Assembly (NCBI GenBank): GCA_030674185.1
Contig: CM060314.1
Span: 18,736,087-18,800,086, forward strand
Source: Monoplex corrugatus
Lineage: Eukaryota > Mollusca > Gastropoda > Littorinimorpha > Ranellidae
Direction: 5' to 3'
Length of the DNA: 64,000 nt
The position numbers and the translations under genes were made by a program. Numbering within the stretch: the stretch's first letter is position 1; each line of letters begins with the position of its first letter. The notes under the pieces are model-generated. The model made no database searches and was not told the origin of the DNA. It saw only the letters and a program-made list of their open reading frames with translations. Shown here piece by piece: positions 1 to 10,936 of this stretch.

Positions 1-27
1 TACGATCAAGTTTGGCATACGCGTTTA

Positions 28-1195
28 TTGTACAAGCTGAAATCTATTGGTTTATCTGGCAATATGTATGATTATATTAAGTCTTTTTTAGCCAATAGAA
101 CTATTCAGGCAAGAGTGGGAACTAGTTATTCTACTTCACGACATCTTGATATGGGAATTCCACAAGGTTCAGTGATAGCACCGCTTTTATTTAATATCCT
201 TATACAGGATCTTCCTAAAGCACTCTCAAATCGTGTTGTTTTTGGCACAGTATGCTGATGATATATGTATTTGGATGAATATTACTTTAAAAAAGACAAC
301 TCCACAGAGAGCACAGAATTACATTAGGAAATTGTATCAATCTGATCTTGATAATCTTGGAAACTATATGTTAGAAAATGGTCTGTCGTTGTCAGCGGAA
401 AAAAATAGCATGATGCTATTTAATTCTGGTGGTACTTTAAGTAACTTGCCTACTTTCAGATTGCTTGGTGAAGTGTTACATTACAAACAGGTTGTAAAAT
501 TTCTGGGAGTCTTTATGACATCGAAATTAAACTGGAATGTCCATTTTGATTATATTTCAACAAAAGCAAGAAAAGCTCTAAATTTTCTAAAGATAATAAG
601 CCGATTACCTTGGGGAATGGATACGAACATACTAATTCATCTATCAACAGCACTTGTACGATCTAAGTTATCCTATGCGCAAGAAGTGTTCTTCAGTGCA
701 CCAAAATATTTATTAAAGAAGATACAAAGCTTAGACTGCAAAAGTATTAAAATTGCTCTAGGTGTCCCTATTCATGCCTCTAATCTGGAAACGTACAAAG
801 TTGCTGGAATTCTGCCTCTGAACAACTATGGTGAGCTAGCGACAGCAAAATTTGCAATTAGAACTACTTCACAAACGGACAATTTTGTCAGTAAGGAAAT
901 TAAAATCAGGTCTGATGTTGACTTTCCAAAGCGAGCAAAAAGCATTTCATCACAAATGACTGTTGCAACTTACATATCTGACTTGGTCAAACAGCCTAAC
1001 ATAAATATGGATGAAATAGCTGAGACACCATCCACAACACCTATCCCTACATGGGAAATGCAAAAAGCCTCTTTTGATATTGATTATACAGACGCTAAGA
1101 AATCTGAAAACGTCATTTCGATATCCACAGCAAGAGAACACATCGATGAAAAATACCGTACCCACCTTCACATTTTACCGATGGATCAGTCTTAG
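28..1195 (+). pseudogene. Reverse transcriptase domain of the retrotransposon, frameshifted
   Basis: Two overlapping reading frames (28-258 and 233-1195) together cover the RT palm and thumb. The first ends just before the YADD catalytic box and the second begins just before it. The break is at a T5 run where T4 would restore a continuous frame. Motifs seen are PQGSVIAPLLFN, YADDICIW, LSAEKN and VKFLGVFMTSKLNWNVHF. The last corresponds to the LGV...L.W..H segment usual after the palm in Jockey/I-type enzymes. The endonuclease domain is not in the window. Confidence 0.85.
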
Positions 1196-2001
1196 AAAAT
1201 AAATGTGCTGGAGCAGCATTTTATGTTCCAAAATTTAAGATAAAAAGTCATTTTTCGTTGGGGCAAACTTATCGATCTTTACAGCGGAATTAGTCGCTAT
1301 TAATCAAGCATTGCATTATCTAGTAAATCTTAAACCCATGTCTTTCAAAGTAGTTCTCTTTGTTGACTCAAAATCTGTATTATATGCCTTACGGTCTTTT
1401 AATGCCGACACAAGACCTGATTTAATTACTGAGGCAAATCATCTTATACATCGTTTAAGGGTCAAAGGTACAGATATCAGTTTATGCTGGGTGCCTTCTC
1501 ATGTTGGTCTTCACGGCAACGAAGTAGTTGACAGAGCAGCTAAGCAAGGTGCCCAGAATGCTGATAATGCTATAGAATTACATGTTCATACCTCCGTAAA
1601 AGAAGCTTGCAACTTGCTCGAATCAGCCTCATGGACTCGATTTCATGAACATTCAGATGAACAGTTTGTGTCACAACAAATGATAAAACTTACCGTTCAA
1701 ATTGTATGTAAAAAATTGCAGTATTCTTCCATGTATCATTTGAGATCGATTGTTGCTGTTTGTTTTCGTATTCAGCTAAACGCATTGAAAACAAAATATT
1801 GTAAAAATGTGTATTTGCGGCGAACAGTTCACACTGTTTCACTGTTTATTCTACTGCAAAATGCTACGTTCTTTTTTACCGAAAATATTTACTCAAGTAA
1901 AGCATTCTGAAAATCATTTCCAGAAAATTACATCAGATCAAACGTTGTTAGTTAGAATTTCAGAATCATTAGTTCACAGTCCTGTTAATGCATTACTTTA
2001 A
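1159..2001 (+). pseudogene. RNase H domain and Cys/His tail of the retrotransposon, frameshifted
   Basis: The RNase H fold is recognised from FTDGS, TAEL, FVDSKSVLYAL and WVPSHVGLHGNEVVDRAAK in the expected order and spacing. They lie in three different frames, so the copy cannot encode one protein. The Cys/His tail at about 1808-1855 and a final reading frame to a stop at 2001 complete the ORF2 C-terminus. Confidence 0.83.
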
Positions 2002-2239
2002 CTTTATTCGGTTTGTATTTTAGTGTTACAATTTCCCTTCACGTTGTTGAAGTTAATTGTTAGTGTTAAGTTCTCGTTCCATTTTACTGTTCCCCCACCT
2101 GCTAATGTCTTTTTCCTCTGTCTTCCCTCTGCCCAAATCCAACCCGTCCAACTATCGTTCTACATTTTATTTTGTTCACTTTTTTTTTTTTAATTTCCCC
2201 TTCCCCCCCTCCCCCGTCTAATATCACTTATAGTGAAAA

Positions 2240-2264
2240 GACGTTAAATTAAAGAACGAACACA

Positions 2265-2303
<39 letters not shown>

Positions 2304-2460
2304 TAGAAACAGATCTTCATGTATGATGCCCGGCTCTTCTACCCATGTTGAAGACAGATGTTTTCACCCGTTCTGTGGTATACACGCGCGCTCACACAAA
2401 GAAAGAAAGAGAGAGAGAGAGGAAGGGAGAGAGAGGGGGGGGGAGAGAGAAAGAGTTAAT
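2240..2460. repeat. (CA)n and GA-rich simple repeats after the LINE tail
   Basis: A (CA)n tract of about 38 bp (2263-2300) directly follows the retrotransposon 3' end. A purine-rich GA/GGGGG tract follows at 2400-2455. No gene is seen between 2300 and 2950. Confidence 0.9.
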
Positions 2461-2949
2461 AAGCATAAACAGTAAGCAACATGATAATAACCAGGTCCTG
2501 TTACTATCGTTATAATTGAAAGATCTGCATCTGGCGTTGATTACTTCGACTAACACCGGAGGGGGGGGGGATAAAACAACCAAGCATGAACGCAAAGATA
2601 TAAAGTAACCAAATACACTAAAACATAGATAAAACTGGCCTAAATTACCTAAAATTGCTTCTGCACATCACGTTTCCTTAGAGCCAAAAAATGCAGCGAA
2701 TAGGTGTGCCCAGTCATCATTCCTAACAGAAAGCATGGAAGGCTTTATGGAATAACATACAGGTGAATGGTGAAGGCAGAAGAGACGCTGGAAAGCAAAC
2801 GAACACAGGAAAAACAAGAGTATGACAGAAAAGAAGAAATTTCTAGCACAGAATTGTAAGGAGAAAAGTCGAGGCCTCAACCGGTAAGGAACCCCTTAAC
2901 CTCGAATTTAGCTATTGGCAGGCGAATATATATATATATAGCATATATA

Positions 2950-3210
2950 TGGACAGCAAAGAAAACAAACGAGACAGTCTTGATGGAGGCAGAGACAAGT
3001 AAATCATTCATAAGGAAGATAAGGAAAAGACAGGCAACATTTATAGGCCATTTTATGAGGAAGGGGGATTTGGAGCACCTGGTCACAACGGGAAAGCTGG
3101 AGGGAAAGAGAGCACCAGGTAGACCCAGGGAGAAAATGCAACAAGAGATAGAAACAGATGAAGTCCATGATCGCCAACGCCATGCGGCAGGGTACCTGAT
3201 GATGATGACG
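2950..3210 (+). mobile_element. LINE ORF2 C-terminal fragment
   Basis: Reads as the conserved tail of an endonuclease-RT retroelement: [40 protein letters not shown] and [13 protein letters not shown]. It ends in a GATGATGATG tail that merges with the (TA)n microsatellite. The same family occurs at 9641-10330 (minus), 12510-12775 (plus) and 58745-59285 (plus). This fragment is strongly 5'-truncated. Confidence 0.8.
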
Positions 3211-3225
3211 ATATATATATATATG

Positions 3226-3317
<92 letters not shown>

Positions 3318-3354
3318 CCTATAGATATATACATATATATATATATATATATAC
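3207..3354. repeat. (TA)n microsatellite
   Basis: Nearly pure TA repeat of about 110 bp (3207-3314) plus a second short tract (3323-3352). The Tyr/Ile-only reading frames here are artefacts. Confidence 0.97.
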
Positions 3355-3376
3355 ATATTTTTTCCCCACTGAACAG

Positions 3377-3619
3377 GACCAGCAATACTTCAGGGACGCC
3401 TTCAGCTGTGTGACGTCAGGTTTGTGGGAGCGGGAGTGCCGCACGTGCGGGGAGGTGGAGAGGGCGTTGCACGTGCTGCTGATGGACAAGGAGCCGACCC
3501 ACAACTGTCTGCTGCAGGACCTCAGGCTGTGTCACGTGCTGCACGAGCCACAAAACCAACTGCTGCTGCTCCAGCTCCTAGTGCCATTGAAGGCCCACAG
3601 CTCTTTTAAACAAGAGTAG
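3377..3619 (+). CDS. Candidate 3'-terminal exon of an unrecognised gene
   Basis: A pyrimidine-rich acceptor (tttttccccactgaacag, ending at 3376) is followed by 80 sense codons and a TAG at 3617-3619. The composition is GC-rich and codon-like, unlike the AT-rich surroundings. The peptide starts [20 protein letters not shown] and continues with [19 protein letters not shown]. It ends in a leucine-rich helix ([16 protein letters not shown]) and SSFKQE. This looks like a helical C-terminus. I do not recognise the family. Earlier exons would lie before the window or under the LINE material upstream. The start is set by the acceptor, not by an ATG; a phase-0 entry is assumed. Confidence 0.45.
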   Translation, partial: DQQYFRDAFSCVTSGLWERECRTCGEVERALHVLLMDKEPTHNCLLQDLRLCHVLHEPQNQLLLLQLLVPLKAHSSFKQE

Positions 3620-3733
3620 GTTGAATGGGTGGGTGGTTGGGTAGGTGCTGACTGGGGATGGTTTATACGCGTAAGTGTGTGGTTGGGCGTGGATGTTTTC
3701 AGTGTGGGTGATTGTGCCAGATGTAGGGGCATG

Positions 3734-3736
<3 letters not shown>

Positions 3737-3786
<50 letters not shown>
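3737..3786. repeat. (TC)n microsatellite
   Basis: About 50 bp of near-pure CT repeat. Confidence 0.97.
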
Positions 3787-3791
<5 letters not shown>

Positions 3792-3939
3792 TGTGTGTTG
3801 AGTGTTCAGGGGTGTGATACATGTTACCTCGTGTTTTTGTATTGTGTTGTGTTCTTGTTGTTGTGTTGTGTGTCGTGTTGTGTTGCGCGTTTAGTTTGAC
3901 AAATGATGTGGTGTGTTACGTCATGTATTGTGTCACTTA

Positions 3940-4380
3940 CAATCTGGCATATGTGTGTAGTATTTCAGTTGACACAAGATTGTGTGTATACAGTTGACAC
4001 AATGTTGTGTGTTGGTGTTCAGTCTGATACATAATGTTGTGTTGTATTGAGTGTTTACAATCTGATACATGTGTGTGTTGTGTGTTCACAGTCTGACACA
4101 TAGTGTTGTGTTTACAATCTGACATATGTGTTGTGTTCACAATCTGTTGCATAATGTGTGTGTTGTGTTCACAGTCTGACGCATAATGTGTGTGCTGTGT
4201 GATCAGTCCAACACATAATGTTTGTGGTGTTATGTGTTCACAGTCTGACACATAATGTGTTGTGTTTACAATCTGACACATAATGTGTGTTGTGTGTTCA
4301 GTCTGACACGTGTGTGTCGTGTTCACAGTCTGACACATAATGATGCGTTTTGTGTCGTATGTTCACAGTCTGACACGGAC
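3940..4380. repeat. Degenerate minisatellite, about 25-30 bp unit
   Basis: The unit is approximately TGTGTTCACAGTCTGACACA plus TAATG, repeated about a dozen times with drift. The last unit coincides with the acceptor and first bases of a candidate exon (TTCACAG then TCTGACACGG at 4362-4378). Confidence 0.85.
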
Positions 4381-4489
4381 AGTGTATACAGCAACGCAGT
4401 ACTGTCCGCACAAAGACCACATCCAAGTGTTTAGGACTCTTCTCATGCGCTCTCCTGACCTTGAGAATTACCTTCACCTGCTTCGATGA
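4369..4489 (+). CDS. Candidate terminal exon with polyadenylation signal
   Basis: The acceptor TTCACAG ends at 4368. From 4370 an open frame of 39 codons reads LTRTVYTATQYCPHKDHIQV, continues VFRTLLMRSPDLENYLHLLR and ends in TGA at 4487-4489. AATAAA follows at 4513-4518. The second frame (SDTDSVYSNAVLSAQ...) stops earlier. It could be the last exon of the same gene as the 3377 exon or a separate transcript; no clear donor joins the two. The function is not recognised. Confidence 0.33.
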
Positions 4490-4512
4490 TGGAACTGAAA
4501 GGACACTCCTGT

Positions 4513-4518
4513 AATAAA
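4513..4518 (+). terminator. Candidate poly(A) signal AATAAA
   Basis: A canonical hexamer 24 bases after the stop of the candidate exon at 4369-4489. It is followed by a TG-rich stretch, as is usual downstream of cleavage sites. Confidence 0.35.
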
Positions 4519-4539
4519 ACAAGTTTATCCATTCCTTCT

Positions 4540-4695
4540 TCTCGTGTGTGCATGCATACAGAGTGTGTGTGTGTATTGTGTGTGTGTGTCTGTCTCTGTG
4601 TCTGTGTGTGTGTATCTGTGTGTGTGTGTGTATTGTGTGTGTGTGTGTCTCTCTCTCTCTCTGTCTGTGTGTGTATCTCTGTGTGTCTGTGTCAA
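4540..4695. repeat. (TG)n/(TC)n compound microsatellite
   Basis: Interrupted TG repeat with TCTCTC and TGTCTG interruptions. Confidence 0.95.
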
Positions 4696-4859
4696 CGTCG
4701 AAGTCAACGTCAAATTTTGTTTATCAGCTGAAGAGGCACTCGGGCCCATTACAATATAGTTGGAAGAAAAAGATAGCAGAAATCGGCAAGGACAAAGAAA
4801 AACCTTTAGCTATTTATTTAGGATTTTCTCCATTCTAATGCTTTGCAAATGAATATTGC

Positions 4860-6370
4860 AAAGTTTCTCATTACTGTTTCATTGATTCGCTTTTAGTCTC
4901 TCTCTACTGCTTATCCATTTGCCCTCCAGAACACACACATACATACACCACATGAACATCAGTGCACTTAAACCCAGGTAGATAAAAACACCAACCTTTA
5001 ATGTCTTTATCACCATCATTTTGTCCAGTTTCTCCCTCCATAGCAGAGTGGTGAGTAAAAACACTCACTAATCAAAGTGCACACACATACATTTAAAAAT
5101 CAGTCAGTGACCCATTTACACAAATTATAATACCACATACACATTCTCTAAATGCAAAACAATGAAATAATCAATCCAAAACAATTTAATAAACAATCTC
5201 ATAGTGCATAAATTATAGGTGTAAAAGAAGCATAGCCATTCCTACAATAATAAAACAACAACAAAACAAAACGAAAAAGACCACTGGCAGCTTGATACTG
5301 TTCAAAGCACAACAAAATCCATATCACGATTGCTTGATTTTCTGTACAATGTCAGACTGACAAAAATGATGTACCTCAAAGTGTCAGAGTGAAAAAAAAA
5401 TGGTCTATTTCACAGCTTGGGTCGGCCAATAAGCACTCACCCTCACTGCCAAACCCCAACCCACACAATACCCAGCCCTCCCGCCTCCCAGCCCAAGTAT
5501 CCCAAATGCCCTGTAAATAGCTAAAGGAAGTAGCACATCCTCCACCTTTATTTTGATCTGAGCATGCTTTTGATTCCTCCCGTCATTCTTTCAATTTTAA
5601 ACATACAACATCCACACAGCTTACATTTTGATTTGTAAATACTTTACAATTCCTCAATAACAGGCTTCAATTCACAACTTGTGATGACCACAAATTTGAC
5701 ATCATTTTGATCAGTGATTCTTCGCATTTTTTTTCAAATACTGAAATCCATCATGTCCACAAAGCCAAAACAATTATCCTTTACATCTTTAGTAGTCCAA
5801 CTGTTAAAGTTCTGACATCAACAGAAGTAACATGTGTGCATTATGCTTTGCAGTTCATCACATCCTTCTTTCAATCACAAAGTCTCACTTGTCCACAGTG
5901 ATTCTCTAACCATTCTTTCAATTCTACAACTTGTCACATCCATGGAGGCAACATTCTAATTTGTGCATTTTGTGATTCTCATGATCATTTTTTCAATTCT
6001 AAGAATGACATCCGTATAGCAGACAAGTGAATCTCCATTCTTTCAATTCCAGAATTGTTACGATTTACACAGCTGACGTTTTGATCAGTGTACTCTTTGT
6101 GATTCCTTGGATCATGCTGTCTTTTCTTTCTTCTTCCCTTTCTCTTTATTTTTTAATCTCCTTTTTCTTCTTTTCAATTTATGTCTGTCAGCACATGCTA
6201 CGTGATTCTTCAGCTCTCGCTCTCTCTCTCTCTCTCTTCAGCTCGCTCGCTCTCTCTTTCTCTTTTATTTTTTCTCCCAATTTTTAAAACATGTGCTGTC
6301 CACAAAACTAGGTGATTCTCCACACTATCCCTGTGATTTTAAAACTGGTCATATCCACAGAGATTACACT
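4860..6370. other. Non-coding stretch, no gene recognised
   Basis: AT-rich sequence without a convincing exon. Between 5550 and 6310 a loose motif around TCATTCTTTCAATTCTAAAAC with GTGATTCT recurs several times, suggesting a very degenerate minisatellite. The short pyrimidine-rich reading frames here are not credible proteins. Confidence 0.6.
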
Positions 6371-6454
6371 TTGCTCTGTGCATGCTTTGTGAGTCTTTGC
6401 ATCACTCCCCCACCCCCATTTCTTTGTGTGTTTTTTTCTGTTATAAGCATTCTG

Positions 6455-6805
6455 ATTTTTCTTCATGCATGTGCAAGTTGTTTTACCCATACTGTGCAGG
6501 CAGTATACTGCTGCATAATCTGCATACTCCATCTCTGACAGGCCTTCATACTGAGTGTTTTCATGTTCCCATAAACCACCAGCCATTGACATGGATTACA
6601 GGATCTTTAACGTGCATACCTGATGTTCTGCATGTAAACGTACCTGAAGGGAGTTTAGGCACTAACAGGACTGCACACATGTTGATCTGGGAAACAGGAA
6701 TAATCTTCACCCTTTACCCACCATGCCAGAATTACCCAGGCAGGATCAAACCCCAGACCTTCTGAGTGAAGTCTGACATCTTACCAGCTTGACTATTGCA
6801 CCGAT
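6455..6805 (-). mobile_element. tRNA-headed SINE (copy 1)
   Basis: Read on the minus strand, the 5' part is a degenerate tRNA-like head with a B-box-like GGTTTGATCCTGCC near 6740-6757. A body contains GCACGTTAAAGATCCTGTAA (near 6600-6622) and ATGGGAACATGAAAAC. The same order of blocks occurs on the plus strand at 63395-63770, so this is a dispersed SINE family. Confidence 0.72.
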
Positions 6806-6929
6806 TTCCCACCCCAACTATAAAACTTGTGATGTCCACAAAAATGAGTAATTATCCAAAATGTCCTTCATTTCTAGAACTTGTCAGTCACGTCCACAGA
6901 GTTGATAAAAAAAAAAAACATCATTGACT

Positions 6930-7110
6930 CTATAACTTATTGTCTTGAGAGCTGACAAGAGACTGCACTTTTATAACTTGTCACAGAGTCTAAAACTGGT
7001 CGTCTTAACTTCTGACAAGAGACTGCACTTTTATAACTTGTCACAGAGTCTAAAACTGGTCGTCTTAACTTCTGACAAGAGACTGCACTTTTATAACTTG
7101 TCACAGAGAT
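6930..7110. repeat. 60-bp tandem repeat, about 3 copies
   Basis: The period is exactly 60 bp. Two junction-to-junction units (from about 6961 and 7021) are identical, including ACTTTTATAACTTGTCACAG and AACTGGTCGTCTTAACTTCT. The first and last units are partial. Near identity implies recent duplication. Confidence 0.95.
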
Positions 7111-7256
7111 GACAAACATGGACATGGGATCCCTCTGGACCTGACCACCAGCTGGTCATGCACTTAGTCCCATTCTGACCAGACAGATGACCAATGGCAG
7201 ACAACAACCACACACATCAAGCATGAAACCAAGTCCCTGAAGAAGTTAGTATGGCA

Positions 7257-7258
7257 CG

Positions 7259-7299
<41 letters not shown>

Positions 7300-7441
7300 C
7301 ATTCTCATTCTCACACACACACAACACACACACACTACATTCTGATTCTCTCATGCACACATGCGCACACACACACACACACACACACATACACACTACA
7401 TTCTGATTCTCTCGCACGCACACCCCACACACACACACACA

Positions 7442-7516
<75 letters not shown>
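7257..7516. repeat. (CA)n compound microsatellite in the SLAIN 3' UTR region
   Basis: About 260 bp of CA repeat with interspersed CTACATTCTGATTCTC blocks. It lies just past the SLAIN stop codon on the minus strand, so it would be transcribed as (TG)n in the 3' UTR if the UTR reaches this far. Confidence 0.95.
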
Positions 7517-7518
<2 letters not shown>

Positions 7519-7532
7519 TCAATCATGATGTA

Positions 7533-7605
7533 TCAGAAACAACCATCACGCCAACTTTCATCCTTTCCTTGAGCAGAAGGTGGTCGATGAGAAGGAATTC
7601 CAGAC
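7533..7605 (-). CDS. SLAIN: SLAIN coding exon 9 (C-terminus)
   Basis: Acceptor attttgacag|G. It encodes [14 protein letters not shown] then [10 protein letters not shown] and a TGA at 7535-7533. SGIP is a canonical SxIP EB-binding motif formed just after the exon junction, and the last ten residues match the vertebrate SLAIN end. Confidence 0.94.
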
Positions 7606-10600
7606 CTGTCAAAATCAAAATATTATCATCAAAATTTATCAAAAAGAGGAGAAAGCTAAGTACACTGACATTCAAATCAACAAGAAGACTGCATTAGAAA
7701 ATGTGATTCTAAACTGTTTATTCAGGCTCACTTAAAGCTTATAATGGCATCTGTACTAAAGACATCAAAATAAAAGTAGAAATGGCAATACAGAAAATGA
7801 CCCAACTAAATAACAACTGGAAAGACAGCATCCTACTAACAACCATTTAAAATCAAAATTCTAAAATATCTGATCTGACCAGTAATGCTGTATGGCTGTA
7901 AAACTGGACATGCAGAAAATAAGATTGAAGCAAGGATGTGATTCTACAGGCGACTTCTTAAGAGTCAAATGGACCAACAAAAGAACAAATGAAAGCATGC
8001 TCTGAATAAATTCAGAGTACAAGTTAACTGCTGGCAAAAATGAACAAAAGGGACATGAAATACATCAGCCATGCAACTCTCAACACCAACACAACCCTAA
8101 TGACAATTATTTTACAAGGAAAAGTAGAGGCCAAAAGAAATCTGCGCAGACCACCCACCTCCTATGACGTCTGCTGTGATCATACTGTCATCAATGATAC
8201 TGATGCATGATGCTCACTGTACACCAACAGCCTGAAGAATCAACAGCTTGTTACTCAAATCAATGGAATTAAAATCCATATGACAGGCGCAGTGGCTGTG
8301 TCTGGGGCCATTCTGATTCCGTTCTCATGGTGACCTCAACTTTGTTAAGTTTGGAGGCATACTTAAGAAGAAGAACTGAATGACTTGGGAGTCATTATCA
8401 CACAAGGGCAGTACAGAAAATTATCAAATAAAAAAACGTGACAAGACCCACCTGCGAGCCATGGGCAAGGATGATCTGACAATTGAGGAAGCTGGTCGTG
8501 GGATGGCGCGGCGAGGGGTGGGTAGACCGCTACGCTGGGGTGACAGGCCCTGGCTGTTGGCCAGCCCAGGCCGCAGGTTACTCATCGCAGGTGAGGCCGA
8601 ACGGAAACCTGGGGCCGGCAGACGCGAGTTGGATCGGGTCTCAGGGGCAATGTGAAGGTCGTCAGTGCTGCCGGCAGACTGGCGTTCCAGGCTGGAATCG
8701 CTGGAGTGTGAGGAGGGCGGAGGATTCTGTAGGCGTGACATGTTGGTCAGGGTGCGACCTCCTGGGCCTTGTTCTGTGCATACACAACAAAATGTTTAGA
8801 GTTGGGAAGAGGCCAGGAATATGAGCACATGTGCATCCTCCATGGTGACTACTGGATCAGTGCACTATGACAGTAGTACTGGTTAGTTGTCAGTCTTGCA
8901 AAGTTGCCATCAATGTCCACACAATAATGGCCCCAAGGAAAGTTACAGTCTCTATCAGGTCACTTCCCTACGACCTCAAGGCTATAGGATTGCCCTTACC
9001 TTTCTGATAGTAAAACTGCTTCCTAATTCTGCCATTACACTCAATAACAATTGTTACTATATATATGGTCCTTATTCAGAATGACTGAGACCACAGACTC
9101 TTGGTTGTGTTGCATGATACTTGACATAAGCCAAGATTTGTGCACGTGTTCAGCCAGCAGAGACTGAGATACAGAAAGAGAGCTCAGTGACTGAGCTGGA
9201 AACTTGTTAAGTCCAAATGCAGTAAAGCAACTTTTTTCCAGGAACTTTTGTTTCCAGCTGCTTTTCTAAAACAGGACCAGTCAATATGGCAAAATGGTTA
9301 GCGCAACAGACTACACATTACAGGTCACAGGTTCATTCCCAAACATTTATGCGCAAGTTTCCAACCCTGACCAGATCTCACATAAATCTGAGTAAACTAC
9401 GGACTCACTAGAAAGACAGGGACCACACAGTCGAGTCTCAGCCATTTTACAGATGTGTCATTTAGAACACTACTCAAATTTCCTGACCAAAACTACAGGT
9501 GTCTGTATCTCTCAGCAGCCAGGATTATCATAACTGTAAGCATATAGAGTACAGCTCTGTCACACAGTCTCAATTCTAACGGAACTCTACAGCATCATGA
9601 CCATCATCACTAATGTGAAATTATCAATCACTATCATTATCATCATCATCAGGTGCCTTGCCACATGGCGTTGGCGATCATGGACTTCCATCTGTCTCTA
9701 TCTCTTGTTGCCTCAAGCATCTCTTCAACCCTCCTTGTCTTCAGCCACTCTGCAAGACCGTCAAGTATCTTCTCCCTGGGTCTACCTGGTGCTCCTTCCC
9801 TCCAGCTTTCCTATTGTGACCAGGTGCTCCGATTCCCCTTTCCTCATAAAATGTCCCATAAATGTTGCCTGTCTTTTTTCCTAATCGTCCTTATGAATGA
9901 TCTACTTGTGTCTGCCTCCATCAAGACTGTCTCACTGGTTTTCTTTGCTGTCCATGGAACTCTCAACATTCTTCTTAGAAACCACATCTTGGCTGCCTCA
10001 ATCTTGTTCTGGCTATGCTTGTTGACTTGTCTACTCCTCACAACCGTACAACAGTATTGGTTCTGTATAACATTCAAGAACTCTCTTCCTGATGTTAACT
10101 AATAGGCATTCATTGGTAAGAATGCTTTTCATCTTCTTGAATGCTGTTTTGGCTTGGCCGATTCTGCTGGCTATTTCTGATGTGCATCTGCCGTCTGGTG
10201 AAATGATGGTTCCCAGGTATTTAAACTTATCAACCTGAACAATCATCATAGCATCATGAAAACTGTCCCACATTTTGTGGCCTTCATTCCCTGATCTTAA
10301 GGTGTCCTCAATTTTGGTCTCCTCTACTGCTTCTATGCCTGAGGTAAATTTTCAAGAAAGGGTCTTTAGTATCAAGAGGTTTACATGGTCTGTCATTAGA
10401 GGGCTGTGGTGTTGGTCTCCATACTAGGGTTGTCTGTCACTTAGTCTGGTTCTGCAACTGAGCGATTACTGTCGTTAGCAGGGGGTTTAGATGGCAATGT
10501 TCTTAGTAACTTGGATCAGAAAACACACACTGTTAAGTCCACCAAAGTAACCCCAGGAGCAGCGCTCGTCACCTCTGGCTTCCATGGGCTACGTGGCACT

Positions 10601-10861
10601 GGTAGTTTGAAGGAGCTTGTGGTTGGCGGTGTGTTCAAAAGCCAAAACGAGTTATTGAGTGGCATGATATCAATGCCAGTAAAACATTACAAAAGATGGG
10701 GTAGCAAAAAACATTCTTTTTTTAAAGCACACACACAAAACTGTGACCCTGATTTAACCCTTCGTCTCCCGCACCCTATCCACCAACTGCAAAAACTTGG
10801 CAATGCAGAATGCTGGTGAACAGGGTGCGGGAGTAAAAGGGTTAAAAATGACTAAGGAACA

Positions 10862-10936
<75 letters not shown>

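Larger units (their letters stand above)
1..2258 (+). mobile_element. Non-LTR retrotransposon (I/Jockey-like, RT + RNase H), decayed 3' part
   Basis: The sequence starts inside a reverse transcriptase domain: GIPQGSVIAPLLFNIL near 150-205 (fingers/palm) and the catalytic box YADDI at about 246-260. A one-base excess in a T run near 238-243 puts these two parts in different frames. The thumb and connection continue to 1195. An RNase H domain follows: FTDGS near 1166-1180, AEL near 1290, VDSKSVLYAL near 1363-1392, and SHVGLHGNE...D near 1498-1532, so the acidic residues can be recognised. It is split by further frameshifts near 1195 and 1270. A Cys/His cluster (CICGEQFTLFHCLFYC, 1808-1855) ends the ORF. 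The 3' end (TGAAAAGACGTTAAATTAAA, about 2234-2253) runs into a CA microsatellite, a common non-LTR tail arrangement. The 5' end lies outside the window. The assignment to the I/Jockey group rests on the RNase H domain; the exact clade is uncertain. Confidence 0.88.

Noticed and set aside
8424..8741. SLAIN ending at WVLSRFFI in exon 8
   Set aside because: A good donor (CGCAG|GTGGGT) precedes it, and the spliced exon 9 restores the conserved family C-terminus with matching phase.
9290..9345. tRNA genes at the A/B-box sequences (also 18735-18795, 63420-63480, 6740-6790)
   Set aside because: The boxes are present but the cloverleaf stems do not pair and each is followed by a shared SINE body.
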